Position numbers and translations under genes: made by a program. From positions 40,926,478 to 40,990,477 of the forward strand of contig NC_069388.1 of assembly GCF_027475565.1 (NCBI RefSeq): a stretch of 64,000 bases of DNA, given 5' to 3'. Origin of the DNA: Acinonyx jubatus (Eukaryota > Chordata > Mammalia > Carnivora > Felidae). The number at the start of each line of letters is the position of its first letter. Position 1 is the stretch's first letter. Below are positions 48,645 to 62,079 of the stretch, one piece after another. Below the pieces are notes generated by a model. It had not been told where the DNA came from. It was given only the letters and a program-made list of their open reading frames with translations, and ran no database searches.

Positions 48645-48727
48645 CTTCCTCTTCTCCCTGAGCTTGGCAGCCTCCTTAGGATGGTTAAAGCGAAACATAT
48701 TGGTTCTTCCCAAGAGTATCACAGCAC
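48645..48727 (-). CDS. KIF16B: KIF16B exon: end of FHA domain
   Basis: This 83-nt exon starts by completing the Gly codon split across the 14.8-kb intron, then reads AVILLGRTNMFRFNHPKEAA and ends KLREKRK. The run of hydrophobic residues followed by GRTNMFRFNHP is the last strand of the FHA fold. In kinesin-3 motors the sequence F-R-F-N-H-P closes this domain just before the stalk. The acceptor is GTTCTTAG|GTGC and the donor GAAG|GTGAG, both strong. It ends in phase 0, matching the next exon, which starts with a whole Ser codon. The basic run KLREKRK leads into the linker. Confidence 0.97.
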
Positions 48728-51047
48728 CTAAGAACATACAAAAACAGCAATGAGTTCACGGTAAGCAACTGGTTGGTTGACAACATCATGTTGTGGAATT
48801 TTACAGCTGAAATGTAATTTCCAGTGCACTATAAAATGGTAATAATAAGGGAAAGACTTAGTCTCAAAAGTCTGCTTATATAAGCCAATTTTAAACCTGC
48901 AAATATTCTTATTTTTATAGCTGAGTGTCACAATACTCATGTTACTAAGGCAGAAGTGATGGATTCAAGCATTATATTACGAGATTTAAAACTTAATATC
49001 CAGATAATTATAGTTTTGATTGTTAGGAAGAAAAAAAAGCAGTAAGCTCTACAAAGAGATGCTGTAATACCAACCAAAGCATATGGTCACAAATTTGGGA
49101 GATGTTTATTAATGCCAGTAAAAGGAGAAATCCCGAAGGAAAGCGCTTTCAAAAGAAAACATGGTATAATCGGCAGAGTACAGGTAACCACTACTAACAT
49201 CTACCTCAGAATTTGACAGGAAAGAAATTGTGTACGTGTAGGGTCTATTACCATGTGAAAACACTGCTTCTTGATAAAACTGTTAAAATTTGGGTGGCCA
49301 CATGAGACACACGAGAAAGGCTCCATTTGATGGACCAGGGTTCTGCTTATTCAAAAAATGATCACACAGAATTCAAGCCAAGTACCCAAGGGTAACAAAA
49401 ATGTTAACTAAGGGCAGGGACAAATTTTAGCATTTTTAAGCAAATAAGCAAACAAACACTTTCCAAATTCAGAACTGCTCAAAGCTGGTATGGGTGCCAC
49501 AGATGGCAGTGAGCTCCTTGTCATCAGAGGCATCTAAGGGAAGCAATGTTCCAGAAGAGATTCACTATGTCGTCTGGTCCCATCCATACCCGAGAGTCTA
49601 TCACACCTCAGAAGAGACCCCCATGTTCAATCCTTGCCCTGAAAAAGAATGCAACTTCTTTGTGAGGACAGAACATATCCATTGAAGTCAACCACGGAAG
49701 ACGACGACATGTGATGAGGGGTCAAGCATCTAAGTGATGTGTGCAAGGCTGCTCAGCTGGGTCTCACAAGGCAGCTCGAGGACAAGAGAGGTGGTTCCAG
49801 TTTGGGGAAACCGCAGGGAAGGGCTAAGCCTGACCAGGGAAATGGACCTGTCCTGCTGTGGGGAGAGGAGGGAGTCAAATCCACCCAAAATGCGGGGCAT
49901 CAGAAACAGCACCAGGATAGAACAGACACTGTGAGGACTTGGAGAGCCAAGGGAGAGAAGTTGCATCAAATGTCACAAACTGATGGGCTGAGAGACACCA
50001 GCTCAGAGATGTTTTGTGTGCCCCGCGAAAACTTAAAAACTAAAATTATTAGCTTCCAGTTAAAAATCTGCAGTTTTTACATAAAGTACTGAGTTTCTTT
50101 CTGATTTCCCTTCAAAACCTAGAAGGTAATGTATCAGTAGATTTGTATTGCCACTTGGCAAAAATCCCTGGGCTGCTGAAGGCTGCCTCCTTTGGACAGG
50201 GCACGTGACCTGTGGGGTAACAGCAGTCACCAACCTCTTCACTTAGCTACTATTTCCCTACCTGGGCCTCAAAAGTAATATCGTAGCCCCAGGTGGCTAT
50301 TCTAGAGCTTCAGACCAGTATATCCACCTACCTACTCAACATACTGCCTCAGATTCTCAAATTCAATATGGTTAAAACCTAACGGGTTAGGTCATAACCC
50401 CAGGGAGCTACTGAAAGGGTTGGTTCTGGCAGTTATCATTATTTAGCGGAGAGGGAGTCCATATGAAAAGAAGAACACAGTTTTCAGAGACTTAAAAGTA
50501 TAGCAGTGGATAGTAACCAATCTACAACCTGCTTATCCCCCTCATGGAAAATTATATTCGTATATTTTCCAATCATGAAAAGGCACCATTACCATAATTA
50601 AGAAAGGTGTTTTCTATACCTTTTATGACCAGGACTCAGAACTGTGTGCCATACAGAGAAGTCAAAAGTTAAGCAGCCATGTCTAGGATATAGGTATATT
50701 TAATGCTCTGGAAGTGAAATTAGAGATTAATAAGGCAATCACATTCAATGTGCTAATTAAATTTAATCCAATTCTTTTTTTATTTTTTTTCTGTTAATCA
50801 AATGCCCAGCCATGCAGGTTGAAAAGTGCTAAAATATGTTAATGGAAAAATAGAAATGGTATTTCAGAGACATATTTCATATCATATTAAATCATTGAAA
50901 ATAATCTTGCCACCCATGTATTTGCATGAAATACACATAAAAATCCCTTTAAGAGTTATAAAAGAAAACAAAATTATCCATGACCATTCCTTGTTTCTAC
51001 CTAAATAATGTGCATAAACTGCCTGGCACATAGAAAGAGGCTTGTTA
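48728..51047. other. KIF16B intron, nothing recognised
   Basis: A/T-rich sequence, with only short overlapping frames at 49730-50092. No confident repeat or RNA gene. Confidence 0.55.
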
Positions 51048-51238
51048 GGGGCCCCTGGGTAGCTCAGTCGGTTAAGCGTCCAACTCCTGATTTTGGTCCA
51101 GGTCATGATCTCATGGTTGATGAGATCGAGCCCCAAATCAGCCCATTTGCAATTCTCTCTCTCCCTCCCTCTCTACCCCTCCTGCGTGTGTACTCTCTCT
51201 CTCTCAAAATAAATAATTAAACATTAAAAAAAAAAAAA
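51048..51238 (+). mobile_element. Felid Can-SINE
   Basis: GGGCCCCTGGGTAGCTCAGT head, short middle and CT run, A tail. Flanks AAAGAGGCTTGTTAG and AAAGAGGCTCTGTTAAG are a diverged target-site duplication. Confidence 0.93.
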
Positions 51239-51344
51239 AGAGGCTCTGTTAAGGCTGGTTTCTTTCTATTTCATTTTATTCCTTTACTCAACAAACCTAC
51301 TAACTTAAAAAATTGGCTTTGTTTTTACATTATGCTGCTGTTCA

Positions 51345-52320
51345 TGCATTCATTCATTCATTCAACAAGTACTTAATGAACCCTGACTGCATGCTAGTCA
51401 CTGTGATAAGCACTGCAGATACAAAGTTGAACAAGTCAGACATATGCCCTGCCCTCATGGAATTTATAAGTAAGAGAGAGAGGTGAATAATCAAATAAGT
51501 CCACAATTAGATGCAAAGCTACACCTAAAGGAGAGATACCCTGCCCAGTACTCAAAGAGCACATAAGAAGAGGGTTGATTTAGAGGAAGTTAGGGAAAGA
51601 AGAAGTGGGAAGCGGTGCCTAAGACAAGCTCTGAGGATGAAGCACGGAGAGTGAGGGAGTGGCATGTGTAAAGGTCCCATGGCAGGAAAAACTGATGGTG
51701 GTGGTGGTGATGATGCTGAGTGACTGGAAGACAGTTAAATACCTACGGCACAGGAAAGGGAGAAGAACAGCACACGCAATGAAGCTTGAGAGAGGGAAAG
51801 GAAGAGACCACATAGAATCTTTCAAGATACAGTAAAGCAACTTTTACTTCATGAGGGTGCATAAGAAGATGGTGAAAGGCTTTGTGCAGCATCACATGAT
51901 TGGATGAGAGTTTCAGAAAGTTCATTCTTTCAACTGTTTGAAGAAGGAAGCAAAGAGGGCAAGGGTAGATGCAGATAAATAAGGTGGGAGGCTATTGCAA
52001 GAGTCCAGGTCAAAGACAATGGTGGTTCAGCACTGGGGAGAAGGGGAGAGGAGAGAAGGAGAATAAACAAATCAGGAAGATATGTAGAAGATAAGGTCAA
52101 TAGGACCCCATGATGGGCTGCATATAGGGACAAGGGAGGTAAAGAAGATGTTCCTGGGTACTGGCAGGCAACAGCTGGTTGGACGGGGAGCTGTTCACAC
52201 AGACTGAGAATACTGAAAAAGGACCAATATTGGGTTGGGAGAGAAAGCCTGAGTTTGGTTTTATACATAATGAATTTGAGATGGCTTTGGCAGGCAGAAA
52301 TATGGGTCTGAAGCTCTAGA
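51345..52320 (-). mobile_element. Long L2 copy, reverse
   Basis: CATTCATTCATTCAACAAGT, TATGCCCTGCCCTCATGGAA, GTAAAGGTCCCATGGCAGGA, GAGGCTATTGCAAGAGTCCA, GACAATGGTGGTTCAGCACT follow reverse L2 for nearly 1 kb. Small minus frames here are by-products. Confidence 0.75.
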
Positions 52321-52349
52321 AGAAAAACTTGGGACATCTATCCATCAGT

Positions 52350-52530
52350 GTATCTACCAACCTACCTACCAACCTACTTACTCATGAATATATATAAATG
52401 TATATGTATGTATGTGTGTGTGTATATATGTATGTATGTATATATGTATGTATGTGTGTATACACACACACACACTCAGACACACACATGCACGTATGTA
52501 TATGTACATATCTACCTAACATCTGTGTGT
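52350..52530. repeat. Compound (TACC)/(TATG)/(TG)/(AC) microsatellite
   Basis: A patchwork of ACCTACC, TATGTATG, GTGTGTGT and ACACACAC blocks. TATGTATG and ACACAC parts could pair as short hairpins. Likely unstable in length. Confidence 0.9.
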
Positions 52531-53510
52531 GTTAAGACCCAGAGCATCTGCCCTGCCCCAAACTCTTGTGTGGCCAAGGGTGAGTTAAGCTCACCCTTTC
52601 CAGAATTCAGTTTCCTTATCTAGTCATCAAACTGGATACTTTCTAAGGTTCCTTCCAGATCTTAAACTCTTTAACCATGAACTACTCCTTGATCGGAGGT
52701 TAACATGATTAGTCACAGCAGATGGACTTTTCTGATGCGTTTAGTTTGTAATTTTTAGAGCATATCTAAGCCTCCTTAAAATGCATGATGGCTTCTTTGA
52801 GTTTACTTCAGAGCCTGTTAAATACCAGAAGGTAGACAAGTTCCAGATGGTCTTAAAAGGAAATGGAAGGGAAATGACATTGTAAAAGGGTACACAGAGG
52901 CACTTGTTAACAACCAAAAAAAAGATAGAAAGAAAGAAAAAAAAAGTGCTTTGCTTAAATCTCTATGAATGAAACCACTGAATGCTGATTTCACAGAAGA
53001 TTTTCTGTTTTAGTATTTCAGGTACACTGAAAGTGAAATTAAACATGTAAACATTTCTATGGATTTCTAAGCAGTATAGTGACAATAATCGTTAATATCA
53101 CTATTAATTACCCTCAAATTTTATGTGAGATTTTCTAATTCTGCTACGGCACAAATAAATCAACTCTTTTATCCTATTAAATGTTATCATATGAATATGT
53201 CTGAGGTGATGATGCACAAATTAATTAATTCTGGGTTATAATTAATACAAACATGTAGGAAAACTATACTTCCCAAAAATGGATGGTCCAATGTAACAGG
53301 AGTTTAGAGGCCAAAAAATAAGGGGCCTGGTGGAATTTTGCTTCAGTCTCCAAATTCTGAATTTGATTACTTTAGAAAGCCTCGCCCCACCCCACCAAGC
53401 ACACCGACAGGATATAACAGACGGCTAAAGCATGCTCTGTGAAAGAGAAGTTTTCATTTTGGATACAATTGTCAGGAAAGCAAATCTCTGTCTAGGAACA
53501 TAAGTTTCTA

Positions 53511-53710
53511 TTTTTTTTTTTAATGTTCATTTATTTTTGAAAGACAGAGAAAGACACAGCACATGCAGGGGAGGGGCAGAGAGAGAGGAAGACACAGAAT
53601 CCGAAGAAGGCTCCAGGCCCTGAGCTGTCAGCATAGAGCCTGATGCGGGGCTCGAACCCACAAACCATGAGACCTGAAACGTTCAATTGACTGAGTCAAC
53701 CAGGTGCCTC
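53511..53710 (-). mobile_element. Felid Can-SINE, reverse
   Basis: T run, TTCATTTATTTTTGAAAGAC, GAGCTGTCAGCATAGAGCCT, ending CAACCAGGTGCCTC. Flanks GAACATAAGTTTCTA and GAATGTAACTTTCTA give a diverged target-site duplication. It is the second of two SINEs in the gene's own direction. Confidence 0.92.
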
Positions 53711-56109
53711 AGGGAATGTAACTTTCTAGAATGGTACTGAGATACAAGTCAGGGTAAGGCAGGATGGGTGAAGTTCTTAAAACCTGTTTGTGTAGGATCA
53801 TTTTCCTTCTGATTTAAAACATCCTCAAAATATTTACATTAAAATAAGTTATGATGATGGCACCATTTGGAGGACCTGATAAAAGAAAGTCTGATTTCCA
53901 CTAATAACGCCAGTACTTGAGAACGCATTAAGTAATATGTTTGAAGGCCTTGGGCTCTTGTGACACTGATGTCATTACTTAAGACACCTGAATTACAGTA
54001 ATTTTCCTCTATCTCCAAACGGCTTCAGGCAATGAGACGGGGAAGATTAAGATCTGACATGGTGCTTGTGGTAAGAAAATTTCATATGAATACTGACAAA
54101 TTCAAACAGGGTAGGTGGCTTGGGGTTCACAGCTAGCTTGGATAAGTGACAGGCACTCAGCATCAAGGGTAACGGACGTCAGTGTCAAAGCATGCCATCG
54201 GGTCGTCTGCTAGTATTTGTGAAGGATATAAATACACATGACACCTTGTCAAAAGGCCACATAGGCCTGGCCCCCTCCCTTTCAACATTTATAAGTCAAA
54301 TGTGGATTTACAATTTCCTGATTTAGATAAATTACTTAAATCCTTGTTCACTCTTGGTAAAGGAAAAATTGCAAACCTACATTGTGAGACTCTGGAGAAG
54401 AAAGTAAATTGATTTTCAATCTTTGTTATTGAGGTTTCCAGCCAAATAATCCATCAAGAATTATTTGTCCAAGTGTGTGCATGGGTTGACTCTGGAGCTA
54501 TGTAAAAATCCCAAGATATTCCAGTCCTGTCCCCAAAGAAACGTTTAGATGTGTGTGGGGGTGGGGCAAGTGGGAGCTGATTTTTCTCTTCTGAAAGCCT
54601 GACAGGAGATGCAAAAAGGAATTTTCATTCTTCTGAAGGAAAATGCAGAAAGTGTATGAAATAATTAGAGGATGATTCCAGACAGTAGAATATAAAATGA
54701 CAAATTCTAAGGTACTGAATGGAAGGCATTATACTAACTGGTCAGGCTATTAGTAACTTTCTTTACTTCATATTCTTTGTTGCCAACAGTACCATTTATT
54801 CTGTTAGTAACAAGCTCAACTATTCAGTTCTAGCCTCCTACACACTCCAAGCTGTCAATATTTTATCGTTCCTTCCAAAATAGTTCTTTCCAAATGCCTC
54901 TCTTCTCTCCAAGCAGCAACAAGGGTCTCTTCCCTCCATCACCCGTCTTGTGTTACTGCTCCTCTCCAAGCCCCCTTGGTCTACACAAATGTCACACTGT
55001 CCTTCAGGTCAGCGACCATATTATGCATTGACCGAATGGTGAACACCTTGCAGTCTACAGTTCCCAAGCCCTAGAAACCTGCCACGATTCGGCAGCCCTG
55101 GTCCCCCATTGCTCCTGGCTTCCACTTCACCCACCTTCCAGGCTTCAGACACTTCTTCACCACACACTTTGGTCAAAGCACATCTACATCACTTTTTCCC
55201 CATGTGCCATTTTGACAAATGCATCATCCACTTCAGAATTCAGCTTTGGGTAAATTTCTCCCTTTTTGGCAGTCTACAGCCACCCTGTGGGAGGAGTTTG
55301 GGTTCTGCACAGATGGATAAACACACCCCGCCCTGTCTGTCCCACTGAATGCCACTACAGTGTGGGCAGAATGCAGGCAGGAGTTATTCAAGGGCCCTGA
55401 CAAGTAAGCAGTAGCAGGTGGGCTGAAGAAGACAGGGATCTGAAGCACCAATGGACAGACAGGGAATGTACTATTTGCACCCTCCAGGGTTCCCTGGCTT
55501 AGTCTAGGAGGAAACCCAAAAGCTGACATCAGCACAAATGAAAGAACTCCAGGAGAAGTCCTCTAGTTCAGGTTCAAGGTGGAGTGAGAGGGTACCCTGG
55601 CAGCAACAGAGGAAGCAGAAGGGGGCCCACGGATGCCTATAGCTACGAGGAAGGGGAAATCCCTCTCCAATCAGAGAAGCTATGATCTCCATGAGGGTGG
55701 GGCACAGTCTTGTAGCTTCTCTCTCTCTCTCTGCCCTCTTCCTTCTTGGCCCCAGACTTGGGCACAAGCACAGAAAGAACATGAAAGAGTAGTATAAAGC
55801 TCCAGATTTCTAGCCAGATGACAGAAACGGGAAGGCTCTTCAGTGTTGACACAGAAGGAGAAGTTCAGGAAATCAGACTCACAGAACTATTTATGAACTC
55901 CTCCGCCACTTAGTTCTGACCCTCAACAGCACACAAAGACTTCAAGGACTGACCTGAGATACAGACTACGGCTCAGGTCCCAGACAGGCCCTTAGGTAGC
56001 ACACACGGGACAGACCAGAATAGCACCACAAAGGCTTTGAAAATTGAATTGGCATTGGAACTAGAATCACAACCCCCAGAGGCTAATTCTAACTTACGGT
56101 CTGAATCCA
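53711..56109. other. KIF16B intron, nothing recognised with confidence
   Basis: 54830-55200 is pyrimidine-rich and might be a diverged L2 piece, but I cannot show it. Overlapping frames on both strands at 55109-55852 are chance. Confidence 0.5.
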
Positions 56110-57200
56110 ACCAGGTCAACCGCCTGCTAAAACAAAACAAAACCAAGCAAAATCAACGTTTCCCATAGGATTTAAACAAGACTCAGAGTCTCATATCAAA
56201 ATATCAAAAATGTCCAGGATGCAATCTAGTATTGTTCAGCATATGAAGAAGTGGGGCAACCTCAACGTGTATGGCAAAAATCAATCAACATATGTCAACG
56301 TGGAGATCATAGAGATGTTGAACTTATTTGATAAAGATTTTAAATCAGCTATTATATAAATATTCAAAAATAGGAGAATAATCTTGAAAGGTAAAATGTT
56401 ACAACAAAGAAATAAAGGATATTTATTCAAAGAAGAATCAAATAGTACAACTAAAAAAATACAACAACCAGAATAAAAATACACACTGGTTGGGCTCAAT
56501 AGAAAGGGAGAAAGGACAGAGAAAGAGGCCGTGAACTTGAAGACAGACCAATTAGAATGATCTAATCTGAAAAGAAAAAAGAGGGGCACCTGGGTGGCTC
56601 AGTTAAGTGTCTGACTTTGGCTCAGGGCATGATCTCATGGTTCATGAGTTCAAGCCCCTAGTTGGGCTCTGTGCTGACAGCTCAGAGCCTGGAGCCTGCG
56701 TCAGATTCTGTGTCTCCCTCTCTCTCTGCCTTTCCCCACTCATGCTTTCTCTCTCTCTCTCTCAAAAATAAGTAAACATTAAAAAAAAAATTTTTTTAAA
56801 GAAAAAAGAAAAAAAGTTTACCAAAGGGTAAAAATAAGTAAACAGAGCCTCAGGGACTTGTGGAACAATACTAAAATACTTAACAGTCATGTAACTGGAG
56901 TCCCAGAAGAAGGGAAGAAAGACTATAGGGTGGAAACAAATTATTTAATTTTGACTATGACTGAATGAGTATAACTGAAAAGTTCCCAAATCTGGAGAAA
57001 GACATAAACCTACAGATTCAAGAAGCTGGGCAAATCCCAAACAGGTAAACATCAAGAAATCCATGCCAAGGCACATTGTCAAGCGACTCTATGGAACATG
57101 AAGCTAAAAGTGACATTTAAAAAGGAACAGAGAGGTCATGAAAAATCTCTAACAAGAGATGAACCCAATGAAGAGAAGAAAGAGGTTAAAGGGACTATCA
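56110..57200 (+). mobile_element. L1M ORF1 region, degenerate, split by SINE
   Basis: Before the SINE: AAAAATGTCCAGGATGCAAT, TTTGATAAAGATTTTAAATC, GAACTTGAAGACAGACCAAT. After it: AGCCTCAGGGACTTGTGGAA, CATAAACCTACAGATTCAAG, AGAAATCCATGCCAAGGCAC. These follow the ORF1 part of old L1M, with several stops and frameshifts, so no protein is made. Confidence 0.7.
56583..56815 (+). mobile_element. Felid Can-SINE inside L1M
   Basis: GGGGCACCTGGGTGGCTCAG head, GCTCTGTGCTGACAGCTCAG, GAGCCTGGAGCCTGCGTCAG, CT run and A-rich tail. It splits the L1M ORF1 relic. Confidence 0.95.
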
Positions 57201-57284
57201 TATGGTTGTCGTGTACACCAACATCTGGGACACCAAGAAACTGTCTTGAGTGTTATTAGTTTTGGTCAGCTGGTCTCATATCAG

Positions 57285-57447
57285 ATGTTCATCAACATCA
57301 CTTACACGGCTTGTGAAAAACTAAAGTACTAGGCCCCGTTCCTATATTTTCTGACTCAGTAGGTCTAGGACGGAACATTTCAAAATGCTCTAGGTACTAC
57401 TGATGTTACTGATACGGGGATGCACTTTTAAGAACTGTGGGCTTTGG
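57285..57447. mobile_element. MER5A-like DNA transposon relic
   Basis: The order CATCACTTACACGGCTTGTG, TAGGCCCCGTTCCTATATTT, TGACTCAGTAGGTCTAGGAC, TACGGGGATGCACTTTTAAG resembles MER5A (hAT-Charlie group), much diverged. Confidence 0.55.
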
Positions 57448-60400
57448 GTAGAATCTTTAAGAAGAGCCAGGGCTTTGACTTTCAAAAGCATCTACTGAAA
57501 CATCCATGTACAAGAAAAAGGGATCATATGTACAGATCTCAAGTCTGAGGAAAAAATCTAATGATAGTGAGTACTTATGAGCAAGTACAGGTGAGTTAAC
57601 TGGGAGGCCAGCCACTGATATCTGCTGGCTGGCTGTAGTGTACAAAAGATCTCTTCTGTTCATTAGATACCTTGGAAAAGCTGCTGGAAGATCCATTTCC
57701 CTTGCTAGTTCCACTAAAATCCTTTCTTAATTTGCCACTGAACAACTCACAGCAGTGCTTAAGCAAATGAAAATTTTATCAAAGCCTCCTCAGCTCCACT
57801 CCCCAGATGATCACCTGTTACCTCTTTCTGAGTGCTTGAATAGATGCAAATATATTTTGGCACTCAAGCATAACGCATTCAGAAGCACCTAGGTGTAAAG
57901 TCCCCAGATACAGTTTCTGCGGCATGTCTAAAAGAAGAGATGAACGTTCAACAGCTCTGAAAAACCCGCCAGATGACCAAGGGAGTCCACTGATATGAAT
58001 GGGAAAATTAATCACCTTTTAACAACTATCAGCTTTCAAGTAACATTTTATAGTAAAAGGACAAAAATAATAATAATTAACGTAAGAGAGAAGAATTCCT
58101 AGCAATTATATAGAAAATGCTGAAATACTTTTTGAACTGTAACTCACTTGATTTTTGTACCATTTCATAGTAAGTATTTGGAAAAAAGAAGAAGAAAAGC
58201 CTAAGGTCACTACCAAGAACAGCTCAAGGCCTATGCACTAGATACCCTGGTCAAATCCATGCTTTCTTCTCTAGCAATTGCCTCCTTTCTACAGAATCAC
58301 ACTATTATTCTATAAAGTCATTCGATGCAATCATTCTATGGCATCGTGGGAGTGAGGAACGCTAAGCTCCAGAGAACACAGCAATGGAAGAGCACACTCA
58401 GGTGTGATGCTGCATGTGCCGTGCGTGGCTTCTGGAAGAACTCAGGGAAGAGGAGGAGAAAGGTTTCACTTGCCGGGCTTTAGACAACACACATTCTGTA
58501 TGTCATCTCATTTAATTCCCACGGCACTAGCAAACGCTTTTCATTTTAGTGATGTTGCCAGACGGAAATACTCCTATAATTTAAGGCGGGGGAAGTATTG
58601 TTTATACAATCTCGAAGTAAGGCTGTTAACTGATACAGGTTAAAAAAAAAAAAATTCCCCACAATGGTGCAAATCTGCTAAATACAAGTAAATCTCCTAT
58701 TAGTTGACATTCACAAATCTCTTAAGTGATCTAGATAAGGAAGTGGTAATTACTGCCTGTGCTTTTTAAGGGGACAGCCTAACACATTTCCAAATGAAGT
58801 AATTTACTAATGAAAAGAGACGTTTAAGTATCAAATATCAGCAATAAACTGGAAACTGATAGTGAAAAGATAGGAAGCTGCTGGTAATGCAGGGTAAACC
58901 TGGAATCCTGTCAAATGCAGACTCAATACAGTTAGATGGCTGTGACTTGGGTTAACGTCCATCTCTTCTTGACACCTTCACTTAAACTGCTTCATGGGCA
59001 AAAGCCAAGTAATTTTTGGAGTATGAATATACTGATATGTTTAATTCTGTTTCCCAATTATTATATTTTAATGAAGTCCATATTCTTTCTCTTTTTCATT
59101 TTGGTCTTGTTTTTTGTTTGTTTGGTTTGTTTTGTTTTCTGTTTTTGTTAAACGATCAAATCTTACAAATACAGCTGGAAATTCTTCTGTAGCCCTACCT
59201 GATAAAAGACTCCCCAGGACTCCCCCTTCCTCTCCAGAGGTTAACACCATTCCAAAGTAGGCATGTGTTAGTCCCATTCACATCTTTTTGCTTTTACTAC
59301 ATAGTTTCATAACCAAAAAGAACACACTGTATATGTTGTGTTTTTAAAATGTGTTCCAGTTCTCATTTTAATAATCCTTAAAAACGAAGGTATGTGGAGA
59401 AGTCTAACCCTTAATTTCAGAAGGACCATACACATGGCTTTCCTTGGTCGGATGTTTCAGTCTGAAAGTATGTGCATTTAAAAAAAACGGTATTCTGTTG
59501 CTTCGTTCATGTAATGCCTTGAAACACAAAGTCATCTTGCATTTCACTGCCCTAAGACTTGCTAATGACATTTATTCTTGGTGCACGGTGTTTTAACGCT
59601 TTGGAACATGGCATTTTTATGTCGGTAGCTCAGAAGAGCACCAGAGGAGCTCAAGCCCAAATCATGGCACCACGGTAATAAAAACAAGATACCCCACAGG
59701 AAAAAGATAATTCTGACCATTAACCTTAAATGTCAATTAGTACTACTTTCCGAGGACAAGTCAAAAATTTAGTTTCAGTCATCACTAACCTGAATAGGCA
59801 TATTTTTTAAATGGACTTTCAATTAAGGTAAAAATTTAAGATTTAAAAAAAACTTGATAAAAATACTATATGGGAAATATATTTATTACTTACCTTCAAT
59901 GCCTCAATTCCCAAGAGAATTAGAGACATAATCATAGCTATATAAGCAGATGGCAGTGGAATAATAAGCAAATTCTTTGAACTAAATAAATAATAATCTT
60001 TCTATGGGGGTGGGTGGGCAAAGGGTAGAAGATAACCCCAATACTGAACAGTAAGTTCTAGGCAGTTTCCCTGTTAAACAATATGTGCTCTAAAAGCTCC
60101 TTTTACAGTGTATTGTTGGGACCTTAAAACTGATTTTTTTCAGAGAAACACCATTACACATAAAAGTTAACCTCCAAGAGGACCCACAAGAGACTATTTG
60201 ACCCATAATGGTAGAAGCAGTGATTCTACAATTTCTTTGAAAAAATTAACAGGTATGAATAGCACAAAAACATTCAAATAAGAAGAGAAATTAAAGCATA
60301 TTAAAACATAACAAGCATTAAAATTGTGCGATACCTGTACAAAAGTAGAAATACAGAGTACACGAACAAAGTGGAAAGCCACAAAATAGATACGTTGCTA

Positions 60401-62079
60401 TGTGTCAGCGTTCATTTTTGGGAAAGAAAATTTCTTCGAAAGAAAGGTGGGTATTTAGCATGCATGAGGTAAGGTTATAATAAATGATAAACCAATATGG
60501 AAAAAATTAAATTAGGTCTACCCCAGATGTATTAAACGATTAAATATTTCAAAATGAATTCTAAAGTTCTACTCATGCATTAACGATGATATTGGAAACC
60601 AGTACAAGCCTCTTATAAAATCCCATAACAATACACAGTCATCAGAGCAAGGTCAACTTCCCCTGACCTGACAGGGATGCAGCCCCTACAGAGATCTCTA
60701 CTGCGCTAGGGGACCCATCTCCCGCCTCTCACCATGACCTGTGCACCAGCCCTGCTGCCCAGAGGAACAGCAGCAGGCCCTCCACCTGAGGTCCTAAGCG
60801 TGAACAAACAGGTGGTCTGGGTCTGTGTGCTCACAAGCAGGACAGCCACTGAAACGCCCTATATAGTGACCTCCTGTCTGCTGGCCAATTATGGTAACCT
60901 TCTGGGTTCAGGGCAGACAGCCTCTCACCATGACTATTACTCTGCTGTCCATCAAGAACCAGCTTCTCCAACCCTTACTGCCAGAGTCCTTGTCCTGGTT
61001 ACAGACAAGCAGAAAATGCTGCTTTGGTAATGATCACTGGGTACTCATGGTATCCTTGGTTTGGGCTAGTCACTGGCTACTGCTGAACTCTGACATTCCC
61101 AGCCAGCTCCAAGGTACCCAAATGTTTCCCAAGCTCAACTTACCCTGACACTGAAAAATACTAATAGTACAAAAACAGATGAAGAGATCAATGGATGAGT
61201 GGATGACTTGGTGGTAGGTTCATGGGTGGATACTCCATTAGTTGCTTTTAGAATGTCTTCAGTGGATTCTATACCCTTCCTATAAAAGGATGATGGTTCT
61301 GGTACCATACCATCCTTCATTTCTGAGATAACTCCTTACAACTGATTTCTGCTCATGACTTCACTAACACCAATGAACTATATGCTTTCCATCTGTCCAA
61401 TTTCCCCCATGTGTCCAATTCCTATGTCAAACCAGATACATTATAGTATGTAACTATGAAAAACTGTTATCATAAAACTATGCATAATATACAGAAAAAA
61501 AAAGGGGGGGCTTAAGATATATCAACTCTTTCCTTTGTTCCTCCTCGCATGACTCAGTACAAAAGCCATTAGGCGGGACTATGCAAAGCAGGCATCAGCA
61601 TGGGAAGGGAGTAAGTTTCAGTGTCTGCACTAGAAGAGTGAGGGCAGTGGCGTGGTAGTCCAGCATGGGGTGTCAAAGCCTGAACAGGAAGAAGAGGATC
61701 CCTGCATGAGGAGGGGGCAGAAGTGATAGCATACTGGTTACATAATGGAAGTCAGGTTTATCACTATCAGAAAAGGGAGCTATTTACAAATATGAAAAAA
61801 GGAAAAAACTAGAAAGAATGCTATGGTATTGTGTTGGGTTAGAGGTACTGATATGAACTCCTGGTCAGCAATATAGATGTTGAAATGCTGACGCAGATAC
61901 AGACATAAATATAGTGTTGTATAAATACAGACATAAATATGTGTTGTACACACAGAGACACACACTTTCCCTAACTCTTTTGACTAACAGGACCTGGGAA
62001 CAGCAACACCTCAAGAGCGACAAATACATCTAGAGCTCAGATCTTAGTTTCTAAATCCCATTCTCCACTGAGATGAACC
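57448..62079. other. KIF16B intron, nothing recognised
   Basis: A/T-rich with a (TTTG)-like stretch at 59105-59145. A 98-codon plus frame at 60734-61030 overlaps an 85-codon frame in another phase and has no family support. No RNA gene or exon seen. Confidence 0.5.
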
